Shown here: positions 10,207 to 19,684 of the stretch, one piece after another
Layout: each line of letters opens with the position of its first letter
How positions within the stretch are numbered: position 1 is the first letter of the stretch
Assembly: GCA_009777345.1 (NCBI GenBank)
Contig: WRMB01000010.1
Coordinates: forward strand, 1-64,000
Origin: Micrococcales bacterium
GTDB lineage: Bacteria > Actinomycetota > Actinomycetes > Actinomycetales > Cellulomonadaceae
Length of the DNA stretch: 64,000 nt
Reading direction: 5' to 3'
Notes under the pieces: model-generated
The model's database searches: none
What the model was told of the DNA's origin: nothing
The model's input: only the letters and a program-made list of their open reading frames with translations
Program-made: the position numbers and the translations under genes

Positions 10207-11658
10207 GTGAAGTACCCCATCTGGTCGGGCAGACGTGCTCTGGGTCGGTCCGTGCGGCACCCGTCCGACGGTGGCGGGACCGCGGCTGGCTTGCCTGCTG
10301 GCCCTGTCGGGCGCGGTCTGCTGGTCGTGACGGTGGTCGCCCTCGCGGTACAGGTCGGGCTCGGCCTGGCCTGGTGGGTGGCGAACGTCACCGCGGTGCC
10401 CGAGTACGGCGACACCCAGGAGTACCTGCGCACCGCGACGACCTTCGAGGTCGACGGGTACCGCACGCTGGCCTACCCTCTCGTGGTCAGGGCCGCGATC
10501 GAGCTCGGCGACCTGCTGCCCGTGCCCTGGGTGGTGCCGTTGTACACGGTCCAGCTGTTCGTCTCGGTGCTGGCGAACCTCGTCCTGGTCCGAGCCCTGC
10601 GCCCGGAGGCACGGCGGGCAGAGCAGGCGGCGTGGACGGCAGTCGCGACGACGGTGCCTCTCCCGCTCCACTACACCGTGACCATCCTCACCGACTCGTT
10701 CGCGACCTCCACGCTCTTGGTCCTCGTCGCCGGCCTGGTCCGGGCGACGGTGCACCAGGACCGGTCCTGGCGGGCCGCGACCCTGGTGGCCGTGGGGGCC
10801 GGTGCCTCTGTCGCCGTCCGGCCGGAACGCCTGTACATGATCCTCGCCCTGACGGCCGCCGCCGTTCTCGCACTCGGCGTCTGCTGGTGGCGGCGAGCCC
10901 GCCAGCCCCGTCCGGCCCGTCCGGTGCGGGTCCTGGTCGGGCTGGTGCTGGTCGCTCTGGTCCCCGCCGGGATGATGACGGCCGTCAACCGGGCCACCCA
11001 GACCGCGGACCTGGGGCGCGGGCAGGCCAGCGTGCTGAGCAGCGTCTTCGACCGCACGGTGAACCAGCACGTCGACGCGGTGGCGGCCCGCGTGCCGGAC
11101 GAGATCGCCGTGGCCTTGACGACCGACCCTGGGAACACCAACCAGACGTACGCGGCAGTCGAGGCGGCCGCGGGGCAGGACGGGGTCCGCACAGCCGTCG
11201 GCGCCGCGGTGCGCTGCTGCGCCGCCGAGATCGCGGCGGAGTCGGTACGCGACGTCGCGCAAGGGACGCTCGGGCCGTACACGGTCACCTGGTACTGGGT
11301 CACCGGTGACGGCCCGTCGGCGCAGTGGGACCTGTCCCGGATGAGCCAGCACCGGCCGGGCTGGACCGCCGTCCTGATGGCCTGGTCCGTCGTGACGACC
11401 GGGCTGCTGCTCGTCTGGACGCTCGTCCTCGCGGTCCGTGCGGGCCGCCGCGGGCTCGCGCTGCCGGTGCTGGCGGTGCTGGCGCCTGCGTTCCTCGTCG
11501 GGACCTTCTTCGGCCTGGTCACGAGCATGGCGCCCAATCCGCGCTACACGCTGGTCGCGCAGGTCGTGCTGTGGCTGCTTCCCCTCGCCCTGCTGGTAGC
11601 GGTGGACGAGGGCCGAGACGGGACGACTGGCGACGCGGTCAGCGCCAGCGGCGCGTGA
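10207..11658 (+). CDS. Polytopic membrane protein, GT-C-like
   Basis: 483 aa, GTG start, many predicted TM segments; 3' end overlaps the convergent GT gene by 20 bp. Confidence 0.8.
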   Translation: MKYPIWSGRRALGRSVRHPSDGGGTAAGLPAGPVGRGLLVVTVVALAVQVGLGLAWWVANVTAVPEYGDTQEYLRTATTFEVDGYRTLAYPLVVRAAIELGDLLPVPWVVPLYTVQLFVSVLANLVLVRALRPEARRAEQAAWTAVATTVPLPLHYTVTILTDSFATSTLLVLVAGLVRATVHQDRSWRAATLVAVGAGASVAVRPERLYMILALTAAAVLALGVCWWRRARQPRPARPVRVLVGLVLVALVPAGMMTAVNRATQTADLGRGQASVLSSVFDRTVNQHVDAVAARVPDEIAVALTTDPGNTNQTYAAVEAAAGQDGVRTAVGAAVRCCAAEIAAESVRDVAQGTLGPYTVTWYWVTGDGPSAQWDLSRMSQHRPGWTAVLMAWSVVTTGLLLVWTLVLAVRAGRRGLALPVLAVLAPAFLVGTFFGLVTSMAPNPRYTLVAQVVLWLLPLALLVAVDEGRDGTTGDAVSASGA

Positions 11659-14119
11659 CCGCTGCCACCACCCCGCGGGCTCCCTGGTCGCGGTACACCC
11701 GGCGGACGGCGGACGCCCTGCGCCGCCACGCAGGGACCTCGCCGCCCGACCTGGCGGGGGGGTACGGGTCGACCCAGGCCGCCGCGGCGTCGTACGGCTC
11801 GTCGTCGGCGACCGGCACCCACGACGAGGTGCGGACCGGCTGGGTGCGCCGGTGGTGCGCCGCGTCGCGCAGGATGTCCTGGTACACGTGGCCCTGCGCG
11901 GCAGGGGCCCAGCGCAGCAGGGCCGCCCGGCGGGCCCGGCCCCCCATGCGCGCGCGGAGCACCGCGTCGTCGAGCAGATGCTCGACGGCCGTCGCCCACT
12001 CGTCGGTTGTCGTGGCCAGCAGGCCGGTGACGCCGTCGTCGACGGCTTCCCGGAACGGTTCGGTGGGTGAGGCGACGGTCGGGGTCGCGACCAGCGCCGC
12101 CTCCAACCACTTGATCGCCGACTTCGACTCGTTGAACACCGATCCTGGCACCAGCGGAGCGAGGTTGACGTCCAGCTGGCGCAAGCGGGCGGGGAGCCTT
12201 GTCCAGTCCATCAGCGGCAGCCGGTGCACGGCGCGGTCCAGACCGTCGAAGTCCGGGCCGAGCGTGACCGGACCGCCGAGCCACAGCTCGACGTCCCGGC
12301 GGCGGAGCAGATCGGCGACCACCGGGGCGACCAGCGCCCAGTCGGCGTCGTGCGTGGTGGTGCCGGAGAAGTAGCCGACGCGCAGAGGCCCGGGAGCCCG
12401 TGCCTGGGCCAGAGCCTGCTCGCTGATCTGTCCCAGTGCAGCACCCACCCCGTTGGCGAACCGGTAGGTCGGCATCCCGGTCAGCCGGTCGACCGCCTCG
12501 CACAGGCCGTTGGTGCTGCCGACGTACCCGTCTGCCGCCTCCAGCATCGTCCGGTACCGCTCGACCCCGTGCCACCAGAGGTCCTGCTCCTCGTCGGACA
12601 TCCCGTCCAGGCCGCGCAGCGACCCCCGCAGGGTCGGGTCGACGATGAGGTCGTCCACGTCGTAGAGCACCGGCACCGTCGGCTGACGACCCCGGACGTC
12701 CTCGACCAGGTCGAGCATCTGTACCGTCGCCGGCACCCGGTAGAAGACCACTGCTCCCGCCGTGGTTGCCGCCTCGCGGACAGCGGGGTCCCGGTAGTGC
12801 AGCACCTGCGACGACACTCCGCAGGTCGCCAGTGCCTCCGCGGCCAGGTGCGCCCGGTAGCGCAGCGGCGCCCCCGTGATGCCGACCACGAAGAGGACGG
12901 ACTGCACTCCGTCCTCTTCCTCCACCGTCTGCGACGTCCGGTGGCGCAGTTCGCGGTAGAGCGCCTCTGTGGCTTCTACCTGCGACTCGACCGTCCGGAC
13001 CGTGACCTGCGCGGCGGCCTGCGCCATGGTCTGGACCGTGCCCGGCGAGTCGACGAGCGCACTGAGCGCCCGGGCCAGCGCTGCCGGGTCGGCGCTCGGC
13101 ACCACCAGCCCGTTGACCCCGTCGACGACGACCTCTTCCGGGCCCAGGCTGTCGGTGCAGACCACCGGGAGCCCTGCGGTGAGCGCCTCACGCGTCAGGA
13201 TCGAGTGCGACTCGCGCATCACCGACGGGAGGACGAGAACATCGTGCCTGGCCAGTACCGCGGGCAGCTCGTCTGGTGCGAAGGCCGGGTGGGAGCGGAC
13301 CCTCGGGTCGTGCAGGTCGTGGCTGACGTTGTACAGGTCGAGGGTCCACGGGCGCTCAGCCTGGATCTGGCCGACCGCCCGGCGCAGCACACCGAACCCT
13401 TTCATCGGGTCCTCGCCCCCGGCATACAGCAGGCGCACGCTACCGTCCGGGGCCGCCACGCGGTCCACGGCGGGGGCGAGCCTCGGTACGCCGTTCTCCT
13501 CGACGCGCAGCCGCCGACGGTCCACGCCGTTGGCCGCGAGCACGTCGGCCGCGGTGCCGGACGGAGCCAGCACCATATCCGCCAGGGCGATACGTTCGGC
13601 CAGCCACGCCCGACGTTCCTTCCCCCAGGCGTGCGTGACCTGGCACGAGCACCGCCCGCAGTCCACGACCAGCGAGCAGGGGGTGCCCGACGTGTCGACG
13701 AGGAACTGGCGCGCACAGCTCCACCAGAAGTCGTGCATCGTCACCACGACGAGCGCGCCCGACTCCTTGGCGACCCGCACCAGGTCGCCCCCCAGGGTCT
13801 GCAAGGAGTGCAGGTGGACCACCTCGGCCCGGACCTGCGCGAGCCACCCGGCGAAGTCCTGCGCGACCGGGGGGTTGTCGAAGCTGCGGCGGTCGCCCCA
13901 CCCGGTCCACGGGGTGGTGACGACCCACCGGACACGTACACCGGCCTCGTCGGTCTCTTCCCAGGTGGACAACGGCTCACGAGACTCGTCCAGGTACCCG
14001 GCGTACACGGCGACCTCGTGCCCCCGTGCCAGCAACCCCCGCGCCAGGCGCTGCGGGACCAGGACGCCTCCGCTGGTGAAGTTGGGGGGGTAGTGGGCAG
14101 AGACCTGGACCACACGCAT
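11639..14119 (-). CDS. Two-domain (tandem GT4-like) glycosyltransferase
   Basis: 826 aa; N-half MRVVQVSAHYPPNFTSGGV...ILTREALTAGLPVVCTDSLGPEEVVVDGVNGLVVP; C-half VGYFSGTTTHDADW...KWLEAALVATPTVASPTEPFREAVDDGVTGLLA. Confidence 0.85.
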   Translation of the reverse strand: MRVVQVSAHYPPNFTSGGVLVPQRLARGLLARGHEVAVYAGYLDESREPLSTWEETDEAGVRVRWVVTTPWTGWGDRRSFDNPPVAQDFAGWLAQVRAEVVHLHSLQTLGGDLVRVAKESGALVVVTMHDFWWSCARQFLVDTSGTPCSLVVDCGRCSCQVTHAWGKERRAWLAERIALADMVLAPSGTAADVLAANGVDRRRLRVEENGVPRLAPAVDRVAAPDGSVRLLYAGGEDPMKGFGVLRRAVGQIQAERPWTLDLYNVSHDLHDPRVRSHPAFAPDELPAVLARHDVLVLPSVMRESHSILTREALTAGLPVVCTDSLGPEEVVVDGVNGLVVPSADPAALARALSALVDSPGTVQTMAQAAAQVTVRTVESQVEATEALYRELRHRTSQTVEEEDGVQSVLFVVGITGAPLRYRAHLAAEALATCGVSSQVLHYRDPAVREAATTAGAVVFYRVPATVQMLDLVEDVRGRQPTVPVLYDVDDLIVDPTLRGSLRGLDGMSDEEQDLWWHGVERYRTMLEAADGYVGSTNGLCEAVDRLTGMPTYRFANGVGAALGQISEQALAQARAPGPLRVGYFSGTTTHDADWALVAPVVADLLRRRDVELWLGGPVTLGPDFDGLDRAVHRLPLMDWTRLPARLRQLDVNLAPLVPGSVFNESKSAIKWLEAALVATPTVASPTEPFREAVDDGVTGLLATTTDEWATAVEHLLDDAVLRARMGGRARRAALLRWAPAAQGHVYQDILRDAAHHRRTQPVRTSSWVPVADDEPYDAAAAWVDPYPPARSGGEVPAWRRRASAVRRVYRDQGARGVVAAVTRRWR

Positions 14120-14200
14120 CGCACCATGCTAACGGCGCTGGCCGCCCTGCCCAGGCTCAGCCGCGTCGTTCGACGGCGCCTCCGCTGCCCGGCAGTCCGC

Positions 14201-15538
14201 TCACCGGCGAGCCAGGCGGAGCCTGGCCTTCTCCCACACGCCGCGCGGCCCGGACGTGCGCAGCACACGGAACACCGCCCTGACCAGAGACGCCGACGTC
14301 CGGTGGCCAGCGCGACGGGTCCCGGCGTCCGCCGCGCGTCTCGGCGCCGCGCACACCGCCACCAGCGGGGAGAGCACTGTCGGCCAGGTGAAGTCCCGTG
14401 CAGCGCGGCGGACACGGTCTCGTCGTGCTTCGCGCTCGTCGGGTCCTTCGCGCAGCATCTCGACCACGGCCGTCGCCAGCTCGTCGACCGCACCGGGGGC
14501 GACGGTCCGGCCCAGATCGTCCCGGGTCACCCGTTCGGCGAAGGTGTCTCCCTGGGTGCAGACCATCGGAAGGCCAGCCCACAGGTAGTCGAGCATCCGG
14601 GTGCGGAACGAGTACTCCGTCTCGATCCCCGGCAGGTGGCACGACACACCGATATCGGCGTCGAGCAGGAATGCGGCCCGTTCCTCGTAGGGCACCCAGC
14701 CCTCGTGGAAGAAGACCCACCGTCCCGTCAGCCCCAGCTCGTCGGCGAGCTGGCGTGTCTCGTGCGCCCGACGCATCGTGGGGACGTCCTGGTTGGGGTG
14801 GGACATCCCCATGAAGAGCAGCCGGACCTCTGGGACCTGCTGCCGGACCACGTCGAGGGCGCGGACCAAGGTCAACGGGTCGAACCAGTTGTAGACGCCT
14901 CCTGCCCACAGGAGCACCCGGTCGTCCGGGCCGATCCCCTCGACCACTCCTCGGACTGCCCCTGACGTGCACGACGGGGGTTCCGGGTCGATACCGAACG
15001 GCACGATCTTCACCAGCGAGCCGAGTCCGGGGTCGTCGTCGTACGTCCACGGATTGACACGGCCCAAGGCCGCGAGGTGACCGATCCACAGGTCGCGCTG
15101 CCGGTCTGACGCGCACAGGAACATATCGCCGCGGAGCAGCTGGAAGCTCAGCTCGGCCATCGCGTGGTTGAGCGCCCACCGACGGTCCTTGAGCGGTTCG
15201 TCCTTCTGGACCTCGAGGCTCTCGATGTGGAAAGGGTCGTACAGGTCCGAGACCAGCACGACGTCAGACGTCTCCAACCACGGGAAGGACGCGCCCAGAT
15301 AGCCCTGGACGATCAGGACGTCGGCCCACTCGACGTCTTTCCTGAACCGGTCGACGTCCGTGTGCTCGACGTCAAAGCTGTCGCTGGAACGGGTGCACTC
15401 GCCGAACGTGACCAGACGGACCGGGTGCTCTTCTGCCAGGGTGCTCGCGATCGTCCACGCCCGGATCGCAGGGCCTGCCATCCGCTCTCCGAGCGTGTCC
15501 AGAGTGGCGACGAGCACCTTTGGGTTGTCATTCGCCAT
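14201..15538 (-). CDS. Glycosyltransferase, GT4-like
   Basis: 445 aa; VLLWAGGVYNWFDPLTLVRALDVV...VPYEERAAFLLDADIGVSCHLPGIETEYSFRTRMLDYLWAGLPMVCTQGD. Confidence 0.85.
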   Translation of the reverse strand: MANDNPKVLVATLDTLGERMAGPAIRAWTIASTLAEEHPVRLVTFGECTRSSDSFDVEHTDVDRFRKDVEWADVLIVQGYLGASFPWLETSDVVLVSDLYDPFHIESLEVQKDEPLKDRRWALNHAMAELSFQLLRGDMFLCASDRQRDLWIGHLAALGRVNPWTYDDDPGLGSLVKIVPFGIDPEPPSCTSGAVRGVVEGIGPDDRVLLWAGGVYNWFDPLTLVRALDVVRQQVPEVRLLFMGMSHPNQDVPTMRRAHETRQLADELGLTGRWVFFHEGWVPYEERAAFLLDADIGVSCHLPGIETEYSFRTRMLDYLWAGLPMVCTQGDTFAERVTRDDLGRTVAPGAVDELATAVVEMLREGPDEREARRDRVRRAARDFTWPTVLSPLVAVCAAPRRAADAGTRRAGHRTSASLVRAVFRVLRTSGPRGVWEKARLRLARR

Positions 15539-16748
15539 CTGTCGTCCCTTCCGCCGGCAGCGGTCCGCTCCACTGGGCGGGCAGGGCCAGGAGCCCTCCC
15601 GACCAGGTCTTCCCGCCGTTCTCCACCGAGAACTGTGCGATACCGCGGACGAGGTCGATCCGGGTCGCGGCAGACGCGTCGACCACTCCTGCGTTGAGTG
15701 TGTAGGCGCCGGGGTGCAGGAAGATCTCCGGCAGGCGGATCTCGAACCGGAAGCGCCCTTCCTCCACGACGTCGACGTGGGCCCCTGTGTCGCGGGTGTT
15801 CGTCGCCGCCAGATAGGTGCCGTTGGCCGACTCGACGGCCAGCCCCATGATCGGGGTCTCGAACCTGCTCTCGGCTACGTACTCGACGGTGACGACCGCG
15901 GCTTCTCCGACCACCGCGACACCGGCCCTGCCGTCCGCACCGCGCAGCGAGGCCCTGACGACACGGACGCCTCCGACGCCGATGTGAGACAGCCCGTCGA
16001 TCTCCACCGAGGAAGAGCTGTGGGAGAAGTTCTCGTACGCGTCGAGCACCGGTGCCGCGTCGCCGACCTCGACGGCCTTCCCGGCGTCGAGCCACACAGC
16101 CTGGGTGGCCATGGCGCGCACCTGCGGCAGCGCGTGCGACACCAGGACCACGGTCCGGCCCTCGTGGCGGAGCTGGCTGAACTTCGCCCCGCACCTGTCC
16201 TGGAACTCCGCGTCGCCGACCGCCAGCACCTCGTCGACCAGCAGGATATCCGGTTCCACGTGGATCGCGACGGAGAATCCCAACCGGACGTACATACCCG
16301 ACGAGTAGTTCTTCACCGGCTGGTCGATGAAACGCTCCACTCCGGAGAAGTCGACGATCTCGTCCAGCTTGGCGTCGATCTCGCGGCGCGACATCCCCAG
16401 GATCGACCCGTTGAGATAGATGTTGTCCCGTCCGGACAGCTCTGGGTGGAAGCCCGAGCCGACCTCCAGGAGAGCGGCGATACGACCGTCGCGCACGATC
16501 GTGCCCGAGTCTGGCTGCAGGATCTTCGCGATGCACTTGAGCAGGGTCGACTTTCCCGAGCCGTTGTTGCCGACCAGGGCGAACGCCGACCCGACGGGGA
16601 TGTCGAGGTCGACGCCGTCCAGGGCGCGGAACTCTTCGTACCGGCTCCGCCGTCCGCGCATGAGCGCAGACTTCAGAGTCTTGTTCTTCTCGTGGTAGAT
16701 GCGGAAGGTCTTCGAGACAGACCTGACCTCGACGGCGTTCGCGCTCAT
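15528..16748 (-). CDS. Polysaccharide ABC transporter ATP-binding protein (Wzt-like) with C-terminal carbohydrate-binding-like domain
   Basis: start MSANAVEVRSVSKTFRIY; Walker A GNNGSGKST; Walker B ILLVDEVLAVGD; ~160-aa C-terminal extension; ATG overlaps the permease stop. Confidence 0.9.
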   Translation of the reverse strand: MSANAVEVRSVSKTFRIYHEKNKTLKSALMRGRRSRYEEFRALDGVDLDIPVGSAFALVGNNGSGKSTLLKCIAKILQPDSGTIVRDGRIAALLEVGSGFHPELSGRDNIYLNGSILGMSRREIDAKLDEIVDFSGVERFIDQPVKNYSSGMYVRLGFSVAIHVEPDILLVDEVLAVGDAEFQDRCGAKFSQLRHEGRTVVLVSHALPQVRAMATQAVWLDAGKAVEVGDAAPVLDAYENFSHSSSSVEIDGLSHIGVGGVRVVRASLRGADGRAGVAVVGEAAVVTVEYVAESRFETPIMGLAVESANGTYLAATNTRDTGAHVDVVEEGRFRFEIRLPEIFLHPGAYTLNAGVVDASAATRIDLVRGIAQFSVENGGKTWSGGLLALPAQWSGPLPAEGTTDGE

Positions 16749-17677
16749 AGTGCCTCCGCCAGACGGCCCTGGTGACGCTGGAAGATCCAGATGCCGAGAC
16801 CGATCGACACCGCCGCCCAGGCCGCGCACTCGGCGACGAGGCCCAGCGCTGGCATCCGGTTGTCGTACAGCAGGTTGCGGAAGGCTTCCATGAAGGGGTA
16901 CACCGGGTTGGCGTGGCTGTAGACGCCGAACAGCAGGTCGGCCGTGCCCGACGGGTCCGGTACTGCAGGTTCGGCGCACGGCCCCGTCGTCGCTGCTGGC
17001 GTTGTCGTCGCTGCTGGTGACGGGTCCGGGAACGTCTTGGCGAGCTGCTCCTTCACGTACTTCGCCGGGTAGATGATAGGTGTGAGGTAGAACCACATCT
17101 GCAGCACGATGGTGACAAAGTGCTGCGTATCGCGGAAGTAGACGTTCGTGATCGCCAGCACGAGCGCCAGCCCGAGCGCGAAGAGCGCGAACAGCACCAT
17201 CACCAGCAGGACCAGCGGCAGCCACGGCAGCACCATCGTCCTGCCCCATACCAATAGAGCGCCCGACAAGGCCACCGCCAGCAGGAGCATCTCGATACCC
17301 CACTGCCTGAGCGCTGCCAGTGTGGCCGAGAGAGGCAGGGTCCACCGGGGAAAGTACACCTTCTTGATCAAGTTGTCGTTGTTCACCAGCGAGCTGATCC
17401 CGCTGTTGACGACAGCGGTGAAGAACGTCCACGGCAGCAGAGCGCACATGAGCCAGAGCGGGAACGTCTTGAGGCCGCTGGGGTCGCCCGGGTCAGGTTG
17501 CATCCTGATGATGAAGGAGAAGACCAGCGTGTAGACGATCATGGTCGCGACGGGGGTGACCAGCGACCACAGCTGGCCGAGTGCGGTGCTCTTGTACTTG
17601 CCTTTGACCTCACGGGCCGTGAGGTTGCGGATGAGCTCGGAAGAGTCTCGCGCCTGGGAGAGCAGGCTCACACACAC
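16745..17677 (-). CDS. Polysaccharide ABC transporter permease (Wzm-like)
   Basis: SSELIRNLTAREVKGKYKSTALGQLWSLVTPVATMIVYTLVFSFI; ABC2-type membrane topology. Confidence 0.9.
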   Translation of the reverse strand: MCVSLLSQARDSSELIRNLTAREVKGKYKSTALGQLWSLVTPVATMIVYTLVFSFIIRMQPDPGDPSGLKTFPLWLMCALLPWTFFTAVVNSGISSLVNNDNLIKKVYFPRWTLPLSATLAALRQWGIEMLLLAVALSGALLVWGRTMVLPWLPLVLLVMVLFALFALGLALVLAITNVYFRDTQHFVTIVLQMWFYLTPIIYPAKYVKEQLAKTFPDPSPAATTTPAATTGPCAEPAVPDPSGTADLLFGVYSHANPVYPFMEAFRNLLYDNRMPALGLVAECAAWAAVSIGLGIWIFQRHQGRLAEAL

Positions 17678-17776
17678 TCCATCGATAGGGACCTGTCGCG
17701 ATCATGCTGGGGGACGCATGCCCTCAGCCCGCACGGTGCTCAGCCTACCGCGCAGGGCACCAGGAGCTGGGCCGGG

Positions 17777-19435
17777 TCACCCCGCCCCCGACTCGTGGGG
17801 TTCGGCGGACGGCGTGGAGCCACCCGTCTTGGCCGGGCTGGCGGTTTCGGCAGGGTCGACCACCTCGGACGGGCCGGTGGCTCCGGCTGGGACCTCGGCT
17901 GCGCCGCTGGTCTGGACGGGAGGCTGCCAGCGCACGGCCACCACCGCCCCGGCGGCGACGGCGAGACCGAGGCTGCCGAGGATCCACACCGCATTGGGGG
18001 ACAGCGGGATGTCGCGCCACCACTCGACGTTCTGGTCGAGGTTGATGCCCTTGACGTCGAGGCCGGTGACCCACCGACGGATCCAGATGTTCAGGGTGGC
18101 CGACTGGACCAGCACCAGCATGGCCCAATAGCTCACCGCTGCCCGGGTCGACAGGTAGCAGCCCGTCCTGCCCGCCACGGGGACGAGCGTCACCCCCACT
18201 GCCGCGATGAGGAACGGCACCAGGTAGCGCGGCTGCATCCCGCTGGCCGCCCCCAGCGGACTGTTGCCCGCCTGGAGCAGCGCCAGCGGCGCTCCGAGCA
18301 GGGCACCGCCGGTCAGCGCCACCCCGACTGCTTTCTCCCACGTCATACCGCCCCTGAAGAGGCCGCACCACACCATGACGACAGCACCGACGAAGAGCAG
18401 GTCGCCCAAGATCGAGAACGTGCCCATGTCCAGGATGCCGCGCCACCACATATAGGTCATCCAGTCGGGCAGGTAGACGGCGTTCTCGAAGAACAGGCGC
18501 ACCGGGCCGGTCTGTGCGTCGTCGCCGTACCCTGCGAAACCTTCGGACACCGCGCTGGACTGTGACCCGGCGACGAACCCCGACAGACCGAGGCCGAGCA
18601 TCCCGAGCACCGTCAGCGCCGTGCCCCAGCGGGCCGCCAGCTGTTGCCGTCCGACGAGCTGCCGCCGGTGGACCAGGCACACGACGACGGTCACCAGCAC
18701 GGCGAGAGCGCCGGCGTCTGCCCGGGCGGCGGCGCACATGCCCGCGCCGAGCAGCGCTGTCACCGCCAGGCCGGCTCTGCGCCATCGTTCCTCGGCCCGG
18801 AACAGGCCGACCAGCGCGGCGAGGGTGGCGGTCACCCCCATGAAGGACCACGAGTCGGGAGCGACGGAGGAGACCAGGTAGGGGACCATCGGTACGGCAG
18901 TCGCGGCGACCGTCCAGACGAAGACGCGCCGTCCGACCGGTTCCAGCAGCACCAGGAGCGCGAAGACGATGGCGGCAGCGAGCGCACAGTTGACCAACCG
19001 GATGGTGAGCTCCATCTGGTTGACATCGTCGCTGCTGAAGATGTGCATGATGGCGTAGTAGGCGCCGGGGTACTCACCGAGGTTGACCCGGTCGGTCGCG
19101 ATGCGCGGCCCGTCGGGGCCTGCCCACCCGACGCACTCGCCCGATGCGTCCGTCCGCTCCAGGTAGCACAGGCGCGCGAGGATGTCCTGCGGCGCCTCGA
19201 CCATCGCCCGCCCGGTGGCGCTGTGGCCGACGACGGGGCACTGGCTGCTCCCTGGGTCGGGGCAGTAGATGCTGACCATGTGGTAGTCGTCGTCCGGTGT
19301 CGTGCCGAAAGGTGACGATACTGCCCAGGCGACCAGCCCCGTCAGCACACCCAGCGCTACGACGAACGCGGCGACCACGACAGTCTTTCGGGGGTGCCGC
19401 TCAGCGGCACGGGACAGCGTCCCCACGACCTTCAT
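17777..19435 (-). CDS. DUF2142-type polytopic membrane protein
   Basis: 552 aa; SSPFGTTPDDDYHMVSIYC motif and multiple TM segments; resembles ORF 27269-28885 (SPIGSSPDENYHLTSVWC). Confidence 0.85.
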   Translation of the reverse strand: MKVVGTLSRAAERHPRKTVVVAAFVVALGVLTGLVAWAVSSPFGTTPDDDYHMVSIYCPDPGSSQCPVVGHSATGRAMVEAPQDILARLCYLERTDASGECVGWAGPDGPRIATDRVNLGEYPGAYYAIMHIFSSDDVNQMELTIRLVNCALAAAIVFALLVLLEPVGRRVFVWTVAATAVPMVPYLVSSVAPDSWSFMGVTATLAALVGLFRAEERWRRAGLAVTALLGAGMCAAARADAGALAVLVTVVVCLVHRRQLVGRQQLAARWGTALTVLGMLGLGLSGFVAGSQSSAVSEGFAGYGDDAQTGPVRLFFENAVYLPDWMTYMWWRGILDMGTFSILGDLLFVGAVVMVWCGLFRGGMTWEKAVGVALTGGALLGAPLALLQAGNSPLGAASGMQPRYLVPFLIAAVGVTLVPVAGRTGCYLSTRAAVSYWAMLVLVQSATLNIWIRRWVTGLDVKGINLDQNVEWWRDIPLSPNAVWILGSLGLAVAAGAVVAVRWQPPVQTSGAAEVPAGATGPSEVVDPAETASPAKTGGSTPSAEPHESGAG

Positions 19436-19684
19436 CAGAGCTCTCTCTCGCAGCTGTCACCCCCTGGGACCCTGAGCGTAGCGTGGCCGCCGCCCGCCTG
19501 GACCTCGCCCGACCGCACCGGAGCACGGCTCGCACAGGTGGGCGGCTCGTGCGTGCGCCCACGGACCCGACCGGTGCTGTGTCATGATTCGACGGACGAG
19601 CCCGGTGCGCTGGCCTGTGCTCGACCCGCGCTGGAGCCGCCGAGACGCCTGTGCCTGCTGGCGTGACCACGAACGAGGAGACCG

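Noticed and set aside
12224-14965. Long + strand ORF (913 aa) opposite the glycosyltransferases
   Set aside because: Antisense to well-supported GT4 genes; composition typical of high-GC shadow ORFs and no recognisable domain.
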